NCBI RefSeq assembly: GCF_037126465.1
Contig: NC_088206.1
Location: forward strand, 33,672,573-33,736,572
DNA length: 64,000 bases
Reading direction: 5' to 3'
Origin: Ornithodoros turicata
Lineage: Eukaryota > Arthropoda > Arachnida > Ixodida > Argasidae
The position numbers and the translations under genes were made by a program. This document shows, piece after piece, positions 20,674-30,035 of this stretch (position 1 is the stretch's first letter; the number at the start of each line of letters is the position of its first letter). The notes under the pieces are model-generated. The model searched no databases. It saw nothing but the letters and a program-made list of their open reading frames with translations, and was not told where the DNA came from.

Positions 20674-22320
20674 ACGAGTTCAACCAGTCATGTTCGTTAC
20701 ATGTGCAAATTATCCTTTAATATTTAGGCGAGAAGCGTCCTACGTTTGCTCAGAATTTATGCTGCAACTATGACAGCACCTATCACCTTTAAGGCCTCCC
20801 ATTTTCCTGTGTCGGTGTGTCTGCTTAGTGAAGAACACCAAGCTCAGTGGAGGTCACATATCAACGCAGATCACAGTGCATGGATTTTTCAATATGACAG
20901 AGTAGCTTACAATATCTAAACTTCTTGCACAGGCCAAGTTATATCGGTAACACGCACTGAAAATTTGAGTATTGACGTTCCATCCCTGTAAGATATTACG
21001 CAGCGTACGTGTTTACAGACATTATTTGTCATGCTAGCACAACCTGCGGTTGAAACAGGTATACGAGACCTGACATAAAACGCTGCATGAAGTTGCAGCG
21101 TACAATATTTGGAGAGGCACATTCCGGAGGCGGAAAAACGAATACGTGCTTGCACTAGCTGCCATTTTTGTTTTTTTTGTGGATTGGCTTGGTTATCTGG
21201 CAAAGGTGGTAGCGAAGCTTGCATTGGCCACCACGTCTTCAAGGGCAGCCATGATAAAGACCGTCAGCGTCATCCATCTGGTGGCGCGTCTGGTGCCTCG
21301 CATGCACAAAAGGCATGGACCCCATCCGTTGCGGGGCAAACTACAAATTCCGTCATAATGACGTCACCTGGCACGTCACCATTACGTATAGCGCGGGCCG
21401 GGCGCTCGCGCTGCGCGTTCCTTCCATCGCGATGTCGAGCCGCGGAATATCACAATCGCTGTTGAAAGCAAATACAAAAGCAAAAACTCATAAACATTTT
21501 TCATAAACATACCATTTTTCTATAATCAAACTCAAACTCAACTCATAAACAATTTGTAAACAGAGAAGAATCAACACTAGCGAAATGCATGCAACAAAGG
21601 ACACAGGAGACCAAGTGGGGGCTTGCTTTCTTTTATCACAGGTAAATTCGCCATGCCGTTGTAAACAGAATAAATACCCACATGAGACAATTGGTGTTCT
21701 GAAGCTTTAACACAGTGACTTTTCAGTGACTTCCATCTTTCATCATAAATACCCACGACAGAATAATGTGCAAAATAATCAGTATGACAGTCCATGTACT
21801 GAATAAGCACGAAAGGATAATGTACAAATTCCAGCAAACACAGGTGGGGCCCAGGACCTTAATGTCCAATGCATGCTGCTATAGCTGTCCTCATGCACAT
21901 CTGGAACTTTCCACATACCTCTCTTACAAAGAAGGTGGAAGTGAACATATTTGCACTTGAAGATCACATTATATGATATTTGCATACTGTGTGGTGCAAT
22001 GTCTGCCGACAGTTTTTTGCATGAGCTCAGTTTAGAAGCCTGTGATACTTTATCTTGCAAAACAGCCACAATAATGACAACCAGCAATGACAACCTTGTT
22101 CAGTGTGTACACACCCTGCTTATGACTACTTCTACTTTGATTACAACAGCATTTTTGTATTAAATGCATGTCAAAGCATCGACAATGTTCTGTGCTTCCG
22201 CTATTTTGTGCACATTTTGCCATGTGGTGTAGATTTTCAAGCTGCACAAGGTGCTTAGCCCTGCACATAACTGCGCCTACATAATGGCGGTTGTGCACAC
22301 AACTACTGAACTGAGCGCAG
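20674..22320. other. No gene recognised; dispersed repeat copy B
   Basis: Holds copy B of the 47-bp repeat (21130-21176). The remainder is AT-rich with TCATAAACA and TCAAACTCA iterations near 21488-21550. No gene is supported. Confidence 0.4.
21130..21176 (+). repeat. 47-bp dispersed repeat, copy B
   Basis: GCGGAAAAACGAATACGTGC continuing to TAGCTGCCATTTTTGTTTTT; partner of 19172-19218 in the same orientation. Confidence 0.8.
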
Positions 22321-22497
22321 GATTCAAAATATAAAATGACGTGCTAGGGATCTATGTACACAGGTATACACACAATACGTATCAAAGAATAGGCAAACTG
22401 CTGAAGATTCAAAATATAAAATTTATGCAAGGTATCTATGTACACAGGTATACGTACATACACTAAACATAAATAATAGGCATAGACTACTGAACTC
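22321..22497. repeat. Tandem duplication, unit about 85-90 bp
   Basis: GATTCAAAATATAAAAT begins at 22321 and again at 22405. Both are followed by ATCTATGTACACAGGTATAC and end in ACTGCTGAA or ACTACTGAA. Two diverged copies. Confidence 0.85.
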
Positions 22498-23672
22498 TGC
22501 ATGGCTGTCAAAATACAAATAACACAGTAACGAGCTATGTGCAAAAGTGCACTTTGACAAGTCGTATGCTACACTGGAATGAAAGAATTACAAGAGATCA
22601 TGTGTAATCTAGGCTATAACTGAAAGCATTGGATGGACAACAGAACCATGCATATCCCTTTGCATGGAAAGAAAACTTCTGGTTACATCACAACACGTGC
22701 AGAGATTACAAACTTAGTCTCGCTGTCTGCTGCAGTGCCTTCTCACGTAACGTACTACTTCGTACTTCCTCATTCCTTTGTCGTGCAATCCAGAACAGTC
22801 GTACCCTCAGAAAAAAGTGAAATAGATAATCATACACCGATGAAGAACACAAACTCAATGCATTTGGCACAAGTGTGTGCAACACTGCACACAGCTTGGA
22901 CCTGACCCCTTTGGAGGTGAGGAGTGCCTTGACGTTGGCTTTGAAGGCTTCCTCACACGCACCTGCGAACGTCGCAAAGGCAGGAAGAGGAATCGACAGC
23001 TCCAAAGTCAGTACCTGTCCACATTCTTGACACTCAAATAAAGCAATAGTTGGCTACTGTCCTGAAATGTGGCCTTCCTCCGGGGAATGTCCCATGTTGG
23101 ACTTGGTGGTTTAAAATTGAAAAGACGACGATGAAGAAGAAAACGGCTATGAACAGTCACAAAGTGCGCAGTCAACGTATGGTGAGCTATAGTCAACGTA
23201 CGGCAAACTGCTAGATAACATGGAGAGGGACAGGAACCGGAAGCGTACTCGGCTCTGTCTATAATCTGACGTATTACTGGCAGACCGCGCGAATTGCTAT
23301 ATTAAAAACATGCATATTGCATTAGTACACATATTACTCGCGCCTCCGATTAAATTATTTTTGTTTACATTCGTAGTTTGCCCCTCAACAATTACCAGTT
23401 CTAACGAATGGTACTTAACTGAAGTTGGAGCTAGGATTATACGATGTATAGGGAGCCACTTACTATCAGGGTTTACAAGTGCTTTTTCCTCTTCTTTCTT
23501 AGCCAGATTTCAAGTTCGAAGCAATGCTTCTTGAAAAACAAACGAGATGGCGCCACCCCTGCTATAAAACCCCCGCGGAAGATTCCCAATCCGTCTTTCC
23601 GACTACTATATAAAGGAAACAAATCAGAGTTGATTATACGAAAAACTGCTCCCCGAGGAGCGCCAGTCTTTA
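22498..23672. other. No gene recognised
   Basis: Unique-looking sequence. TATA-like words (GCTATAAAACC near 23561, CTATATAAAGG near 23606) stand upstream of nothing identifiable on the plus strand. No coding feature can be supported. Confidence 0.35.
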
Positions 23673-24830
23673 TTAGGCTATAATTCGTTTATGTGGCAAC
23701 CGACAAGTTCCTTGGGCCATTGCTGACCGATTACACGTCCCTGTGAGCAAGCCCCCCAACCACGAAGGAAGCTGTCTGACTGAATAACCTGCATCACTGA
23801 ACTGTCTCGTAAACTCCGGCTCTGGCCTAGGGGAAGCACTCTGCTCCACCACTCCAGCTTCATTCTGGCCTCTGGTGTGAGCATAATCGTGCTCTCGTAG
23901 GACCCTTCTTTCAGAGCCCGATGTAGGAGGGACTGTAGGGACCGAATATGGAGTGGAGCCTCTCTGATGGCCAGGGATGTTGCATTCAAACGGCCTATTA
24001 CCCTGGCTAGGTGTCGAACTTGTACCTGCTGCCCCGACAGGTTGTCCAGCTCCTGTTTTATCGCCAGCCCCTTCAGCCTCGGGAGGGATACTGCTAGAGG
24101 TGCCGTGGAAAGCTCGAAGCACAGGAAGACTAATTTCTGTGTTGGCGGGAGCTGAGATTCGGACAGGTTTACTTTGAAACCCAGAGAGAGCAGAAGTTCC
24201 ACTGCTAATTGAGCGAAGGACGATAGGCGAGATGGAGACTGGTCCATCAACAGAATGTCGTTTAAGTAAATAACCATCCGGATGCCCTGGGCTCGCAGGA
24301 GGGCTACAACAGGTTTCATTATCTTGGTGAACACCCTTGGAGCTGAGCTTAGGCCAAAGGGAAGGACATTCCATTGATAGCAATTTCCCTGGAAAAGGAA
24401 GCAAAGCCACGGACGGTGCACTGCTGCTATTGGAACAGACAATAAGCATCCTTGAGGTACAGTCGAACGAGGAAGTCGTCCTGCAGAATGAGATCCTTTA
24501 CTGTCTCCCAGCCCTCCATCTTGAAATGATCGTGAACAATGGAAGTGTTCAGCTGTTTGAGATTTAGAATCGGCCGGGGGGGGGGGGGAGGATCCTTCTT
24601 TGGCACCAAGAAGAAAGGGGACAGAAAGAGTGCTTAGTGAAGTGGGATGATTGATATCGCCCCTTCTGCACGAGCTCGGCGACTACACCTTTCGCTCCCC
24701 TGCGAGGCCTGGACTCTGGGACGGGGTGGGTGTGGAGGGATTATGGTGGAAGGTGAGAAAACTCCAAATGATATCCTGCTACTGCCTGTAATACCATATA
24801 TAACGAGAAAATGTATCGTTTTCAGGTTGC
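23673..24830 (-). pseudogene. DIRS-like retrotransposon reverse transcriptase/RNase H, truncated
   Basis: Minus strand. Upstream of the RT, GYHLEF and the AELVQKG/GAISIIPLH block (about 24640-24800) match the segment that precedes DIRS RTs. Then VPKKD, RPILNLKQLN and KDAY (24427-24609), then in another frame the palm: WNVLPFGLSSAPRVFTKIM, typical of DIRS, and YLND at the catalytic box, where YLDD is expected. SDSFLRGWGA near 23765 begins the RNase H-like domain and the copy stops soon after at 23673. A run of twelve G at 24580-24591, read as PPPP, is a likely indel site. DIRS elements move through a tyrosine recombinase, which is not present here. Confidence 0.82.
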
Positions 24831-26259
24831 TGCCACTGCTCCACGTTCCATGTGCCCGCAGTTGTCTTGCGTGTATGATTAAACCAACGACGCCGTCCAC
24901 CACAGCGGAAGTGTTTTGCGCACACACGTTTCAGCATGAAGCCTGCAGTTAAATTCTGAACACTGATTCTGAATTTACATATTGTAGCTGAGTAATTCCG
25001 GATGCCCAGGATGACACAAGCTTACAACCTTGTGACATCAGTGCAGCGGCATAACCACTAATGTAGTGCCCCCAAAAAATGAACGAGGGGGACTCCTCCA
25101 CCTCATGTAAGGGACTCATAAAACACCTCCTGAAATGTTTTTCTGGCTATGGAACTGCATCATTATGACATAATTGCCATTGTTGTTCCATAATTTCTTG
25201 AATATGTCTTGAATATATGACAAAAATATCTGGTTGACAACATATGTCTTATAGGCATCATCAAACAAGAGCATATGTTGCTTTGTACAGCACCTTATGT
25301 ACTTTTTTAAAATTTCAGGTGGACGTAAATTGTAGAAGGCAGCTAGCGAGGGAAAAGATCATGGTCATAGGTCCTGTACACTGTTAAAATAGCGGTATTA
25401 ATAAGGTATAATAATGTGCTCTTAAACCTCTTTTATACCTTCTGCTTCAGATATATACCTTTGGAGGGTATAGAAGAGGTACAAATTTCCTATTTATACC
25501 TTCAACCCTTCTCAAGGGTATGAAAGAGGTATAAAGGAGGGCTAACGTACCATATTTATACCTCATCACCACGCGTTCATATCATGCCTATGCCTTTCAC
25601 GGTATATACATGAGGCTGCTTATACCTTCTGTTTCTTTATACCTTTATGGTTTTTTACACATTTACTTCCGCAACGTGCTGTATCACATCATTATTATTT
25701 TTTCTTGAGACGGTATCAGCTAAGTTAAACGGATATTTAACTAAGAAACACAGACATCCGTACAGTACTTTCTAAATCCACATGGCCAGTTTATGACTGC
25801 ATAAAAGTTTCATTACTGGAATGTTGAATCTAGATGTCCTCACCCTTAGGGTTGCGTACCGGATGAAAGCTACTCCACAGTTTGTCAAGTCGCCACCAGT
25901 ATATCAGTATATGTTGCTCTGTAAATGTCTATCTCGCGATACATCGTGATACACACTTGATGACTGCGCAGAGCCGACTTCGTTCCTTGAAAATTTCTTT
26001 AGTTTTTAACTCCACATCTTTTCTTTTCTTTTTACATGTGGAGTAATGTGCACGAGCGTTCCGTGCTACTTCACAACCATATGCGTTTGCGTGTATTTGT
26101 AGTCCGTGTATGTCAAAAAATTTTCTTTCCTCCAAATCTGATTTTTCTAGTTCCCTCCTCTAAAAACGCCTATGCCTAGGTGTGATGTAACACCATGATG
26201 CTAAATGGTTAAAAATTGGGCTGTTCGGTGTAGCATACTTTAAAAGCGATAAAACCCCC
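24831..26259. other. Non-coding; TATACCT-rich element
   Basis: Only the repeat described at 25379-25640 is notable. The rest, including 25640-26259, is AT-rich with no supported gene. Confidence 0.4.
25379..25640. mobile_element. TATACCT-motif repeat with CACTGTTAAA end
   Basis: Starts TA|CACTGTTAAAATAG and then carries about ten copies of TATACCTT/TATACCTC or the complement (GAGGTATAAA, AGGTATAAT) in 250 bp, in both orientations. The start resembles the CACTCTTAA end of the element at 52134-54166. The right end was not found. Confidence 0.5.
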
Positions 26260-26803
26260 GTGCCGGGGAACAAGTCAGAAGACGACACAATACACAGGAA
26301 CAGACTGACGAACAAGGATTTATTATTGTCAAACCTGCTTTATATCCTGAACCAACAACGCCCTCTTCCGCAAGGTCCCCAAGCACGCCCTCAGCATGCC
26401 TAGTGGCTTTATCTTTATCAAAAACACAAGACTTATCTTGCGTCCCCCCTGTTTCAATCTTCCAAAAACTTCTCGACTGGTGCAGCTATCAGTACTGAAG
26501 GCACACTCACGCACCTGGACCCCGCATTTTTTATACTTAAAGCTTCACGATATAATAAAGCACCGCCCTTATTACTCTTATATAAAATTTTTGTCCCATG
26601 GAATTTAGCAACACAACCCTGGCAACTTTTTAAATGTTCAACCAAGTTTCCATACCCCCTACTAACCGAACAACGATGTTCCTCTAACCGAACATTAATG
26701 CACCGGGATGTTTGCCCAATATATTCACGCCCGCAAGTAAACGGTATGCGATAAACAACCCCAACTGTACAGTCCACAAACTGATTTTCATGACTTATAG
26801 AGG
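26260..26803 (-). mobile_element. Penelope-like element 1, 3' part
   Basis: Minus-strand 5'-truncated Penelope-like retroelement: the GIY-YIG domain (26454-26777) followed on the minus strand by a 3' region to about 26260. Upstream it is broken by a short insertion (26803-26837) and a hairpin rearrangement (26838-26999). Confidence 0.75.
26454..26777 (-). pseudogene. GIY-YIG endonuclease domain of Penelope-like element 1
   Basis: One open frame encodes GVVYRIPFTCGREYIGQTS, the paired GIY and YIG strands, then RLEEHR with the conserved arginine and histidine, and a later YREALSIK that supplies the catalytic glutamate. The domain itself looks complete. In Penelope-like elements it follows the RT and nicks the target to start reverse transcription. 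The RT part is absent, so the copy is dead unless helped in trans. Confidence 0.85.
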
Positions 26804-26837
26804 TGGTGGTGGTGGTGGTGGTGGTGGCGATAGGGCT
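26803..26837. mobile_element. 35-bp SINE-tail insertion with 13-bp target duplication
   Basis: (GTG)n followed by GCGATAGGGCT is inserted between two exact copies of ATGACTTATAGAG (26790-26802 and 26838-26850). Its complement AGCCCTATCGCC(ACC)n resembles the last bases of SINE copy 1 (AAGCCCTTTCACCATC(ACC)n). It is best read as an extremely 5'-truncated SINE integration. Confidence 0.75.
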
Positions 26838-26918
26838 ATGACTTATAGAGCACCGAGGTAACTGCTCCTGATTTACCCAGTAAATCAGGAGCAGTTACCT
26901 CGGTGCTCTATAAGTCAT
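26838..26918. repeat. Perfect hairpin, 38-bp arms
   Basis: 26838-26875 and 26881-26918 are exact reverse complements, with a 5-bp CCCAG loop. The arms start ATGACTTATAGAGCACC and belong to the Penelope-like sequence. Confidence 0.95.
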
Positions 26919-26924
26919 GAAAAT

Positions 26925-26999
26925 ATATTCACGCCCGCAAGTAAACGGTATGCGATAAACAACCCCAACTGTACACTCCACAAACTGATTTTCATGACG
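26925..26999. repeat. Direct duplication of Penelope segment 26721-26795
   Basis: 75 bp starting ATATTCACGCCCGCAAG are repeated at an offset of 204 bp with one mismatch (GTACAG against GTACAC). Together with the hairpin this indicates a template-switching or repair event inside the element. Confidence 0.92.
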
Positions 27000-27059
27000 C
27001 AAAAATATTCCAGAAGCCAGGAGAAGTCATGATAGAAAACAACGAAATTACACACCGGC

Positions 27060-27401
27060 TTGACCCCTGAGTCCCAGACGGGTGTTGTGTACAAAGTACA
27101 GTGTCTCGGTTGCGAGGTGTCCTACATTGGAGAGACGGGCCGCAAGCGCAGTACAAGACTAAAAGAGCACGAACGAGATGTCCGCAACTCAACAAACGCA
27201 ACGCGATCTAAGACAGAGCTCACCGAGCATTGTTGGAACACAGATCACTCTTTTGACTACGCGAATGCTGTGACCTTAGCCAGGGAACAAAGGTGGGGCC
27301 CCAGGAAACTGCTTGAGTCATGGCACCTGCGAGGAGAACTTTCAGTGTGTAATACCAATCGCGGCCCCCTCCCCGAAGTGTTCGCCGACCTGGTTAAGTA
27401 A
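27060..27401 (+). pseudogene. GIY-YIG domain of Penelope-like element 2
   Basis: An open frame of 113 codons encodes GVVYKVQCLGCEVSYIGETG, then RLKEHERDVRN and EHCWNTDH, and ends in a natural-looking stop. GIY and YIG strands and the arginine are present. The position of the catalytic glutamate (near LLESWHLRGE) is less clear. No RT upstream, so this is the 3' remnant of a full ORF. Confidence 0.82.
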
Positions 27402-27436
27402 TCCGCTGGTTGCGGTCGCCTCTCATTTTGCTTTCA

Positions 27437-27470
27437 CTGATGATGTCCCCCGCATGGGAGACGAAACGTC
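27437..27470 (+). ncRNA. Hammerhead ribozyme-like motif of Penelope-like element 2
   Basis: CTGATGA (27437-27443) is followed by a stem GTC-CCC...GGG-A-GAC and then GAAAC (27463-27467). That is the invariant hammerhead core order CUGANGA, helix II, GAAA. Hammerheads are known in the terminal repeats of Penelope-like elements, which fits its position 36 bp after the GIY-YIG stop. Helices I and III were not resolved by eye, so self-cleavage is unproven. Confidence 0.6.
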
Positions 27471-27542
27471 TGCATTAAATTTGTTATTTGTTGCGTCAAG
27501 CCGGTGTGTAATTTCGTTGTTTTCTATCATGATTTTCATGAC

Positions 27543-28211
27543 TTATAGAGCATATGGTAAGCACTACGAAGTAAAAGCTACCTAGTAGCAAAGTGGGTGT
27601 TTACTGCAACGGGAAACTGGAAAAGTGGATGCGATGGTGTCGGTGACGTAGTTAAGCACAATGCCACACTGTACAACCTGAGATGTGCGGCAAATAAGAT
27701 AATTAGAAATGCGAAGCTGCCATACAGATGTTTAATCTGCCAGGCATGGCAAACTATCGTACAACTAAAAACGGGAATGGGAACACTTTCAGCGCCTTCC
27801 TGGAATACAGTCCTCACGTGTGTGCAGAAAAGCAGGATGAACAGGTGATGGCATTCATGAAGTGCTCACGGCAAAAACTTCGAAGGGTGCATGGAGTAAA
27901 GTATAGCCTTCCACTGTTAGACTTCGTTCCCTTTTCTGTTTGTCATTAATTAAGGACCGTACGTGCTTCCAATTTGTGTTTCGCACGTATGGCTAACGTT
28001 CATGCCGACCTCCGGAGCGTAACCCGTGTCTTTGCAGATTGATATTTGAACTCTGTTTCTTAATAAACGTTATAAACCAGAACTTGACTATATCAAATCT
28101 CCACGAAGGGACGAAACTCCGCTGTCCGCCCTGGCTGCGCCCGTCGCGAACTAGCCACGACCATAGGTCGGCGAATTCATTCATGATGGCCTTCACCGAC
28201 TTCATTCACCA
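27543..28211. other. No gene recognised
   Basis: Two overlapping plus-strand frames (27597-27848 and 27728-27949) carry a few cysteines but no recognisable domain. The end of the Penelope cluster upstream of element 1 may extend into the first bases. Confidence 0.35.
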
Positions 28212-28620
28212 TCACCTCATAGAGAATGATGTGATGTTGAATGAAGGGCATAATGTGATGTGAAGTTGAAGTTGAATGAACGGCATGATGTGAAGTGAAG
28301 TTGAAGTTGAATGAAGGGCTATGATGGGATTTGAAGTTGAAGTCCGCGTGATGGGTTTTGAAGTTGAAGTCCGCGTGATGGGATTTGAAATTGAAGTCGG
28401 TGTGGTGGGATTTGAAGTTGAAGTCAGCATGATGGGTTTTGAAATTGAAGTCAGCGTGTGTGGGTTTGGTAGTCGAAGTCCGTCTGTTGGGTTTTGAAGT
28501 CAGCGCGATGGTTTTGAAGGGGAAGTCAGCGTGATGGGCTTTGAAGTTGAAGTCTGTGCGATGGATTTTTAATATGACGGATAGGTTTCGGAGTCCTCAT
28601 AATAGGTTTTGAAGCCGACA
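28212..28620 (+). repeat. Minisatellite, 27-bp unit (GATGGGATTTGAAGTTGAAG type)
   Basis: From about 28322 the unit GATGGG(A/T)TTTGAAGTTGAAG plus a seven-base variable end (TCCGCGT, TCGGTGT, TCAGCAT) recurs every 27 bp. A related longer unit (GATGTGAAGTTGAAGTTGAATGAAGGGC) precedes it from 28225. Because 27 is divisible by three the array stays open in frames, which produces a spurious repetitive ORF. Confidence 0.92.
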
Positions 28621-29679
28621 ACGTTTAGTCGATGTCTGACGTTCACATGTCGTGACTGTTACTTGTGCGAACGCGTGCGGAGTGAATGGCAAATGCGTAT
28701 TGGAGTGCACCGATCGAACATAAACGCTTCGCGTTTCGTGTCTGGTGTGGGCGTATGGGCCTGACATTGCAGATGCCTGGCGGACTTCCTCCCCCCCACC
28801 CCCCTTGTTGTGTATCGGCGGTCGCAGGGAGGGAAAGTGTTTGGAACGCGTTACTCTCTCGCGTAGTGGGGCGCGGAGGGCAATGTCATGTAGCCGGAGG
28901 CAACTGTATGTTGCAAATGTAAGCGGTAGATTAGATCGAGAGGCGATTTGGCGTTCTGCGGTCGCGCGGTCTTCGCGTTGTGGTTGTTCTGTTTGACTCA
29001 TTTGCTCGCCTACAGCTATAATGTGCGTATATATGTATATTGGATGGGTTCGGATTTGAGCCTTCGCCTTCGGTCGCGTATGCACGTTTTACTAGACGAC
29101 AGTAGATTGCTGTCGTGCTGACGACGTCTGTTTTACTAGACTTATTTTGTGTCTTCTTAGATTGCTTTTTTTTCTTTGTGTGATTGGGATCCAAGTAGGA
29201 CAAGATCGGGGTGCATTGTTTTTGTGCACGTCTTTTATTTTAAATGTAATACACAGAGGTCACTATAGGTCTCTTATTTATCTGAGGTGCATAGGTCATG
29301 TTTGGGGGAATTATCTGTTCCGCATGCGGTGTAGCGTCCATCGGACACAAGTGTTCCATCAGAGCACGCAGCTGCTATTTCTTAGATATTCATAACCAAT
29401 AAAGTACATTTCAGCAGAGATGGGGAAGTTAATTAATTGGGTGAAATCACCCAAATTTTGCTAGTTACGAGTTACGTCATTGAGCTAAATATGTAACGAG
29501 GTTACAACCTTGAAGTTCTGAAAATGAAATTAAGTGAGAAATGAAAGTTCTTGCTACCATACCGAAATTAAGTTGGGAGCGGAGGCCCGAATATACCTTG
29601 TCAATTGGGCACAAAGTGAGAATTGGAGTTCCAAGTTACACCCAACACCCTACGTTGGGGTACACCCGACGTAGGCCTT
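28621..29679. other. Spacer between minisatellite arrays
   Basis: A 162-codon minus-strand frame (28597-29085) overlaps the minisatellite and has no domain. CAGAGATGGGGAAG near 29415 resembles a hAT-type terminus. No gene is supported. Confidence 0.4.
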
Positions 29680-30035
29680 TGTTGGAGTTCAACTTCAAAA
29701 CCCCATCACCGACTTCAGAACCCATCATAGGAATTCAACTTCAAAGCCCCATCACAAACTTCAAAATCAGTCACCGACTTGAGAAACCATCATAGGAATT
29801 CAACTTCGAAACCGTGATGGGATCTGAAGTTGAATTCTGATGATGGGCTCTGAAGTCGGTGATGGTTTCTGATGAGTCGGTTATGACATGATGTGATGAA
29901 TTCTAAAGTTGTTGAATAATGGGTTATGACGTGATGAATTCTGAAGTTGAAGTTGAGTGATGGGCTCGTGATGTGATGGTTTATGACGGTGATGTGATGT
30001 GATGGGCTTTGCAGAAAACTGACCATGATGTGATG
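29680..30035. repeat. Minisatellite arrays in head-to-head orientation
   Basis: 29680-29811 carries the motif as its complement (TTCAACTTCAAAACCCCATC). From 29812 to about 30030 it is in plus orientation (GTGATGGGATCTGAAGTTGA). The switch at about 29811 makes an imperfect palindrome. Same family as 28212-28620. Confidence 0.85.

Larger units (their letters stand above)
27000..27531 (+). mobile_element. Penelope-like element 2, 5'-truncated, terminal inverted copies
   Basis: Flanked by 13-bp direct repeats TGATTTTCATGAC (26987-26999 and 27530-27542). Its ends carry exact 37-bp inverted copies (27028-27064 and 27495-27531; CATGATAGAAAACAACG...). Such inverted extra terminal copies are known for Penelope-like elements. 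It contains the GIY-YIG frame and a hammerhead-like motif. It is a separate family or subfamily from element 1. Confidence 0.85.

Noticed and set aside
23673..24449. 258-codon frame overlapping the DIRS RT
   Set aside because: It is the shadow of the RT frame one base off; only 23678-24442 shows RT motifs.
28212..28430. 72-codon Thr/Ser/Asn-rich repeated protein
   Set aside because: It is the translation of a 27-bp minisatellite.
28597..29085. 162-codon minus-strand frame as a gene
   Set aside because: It begins near the minisatellite, has no domain and no splice or promoter context.
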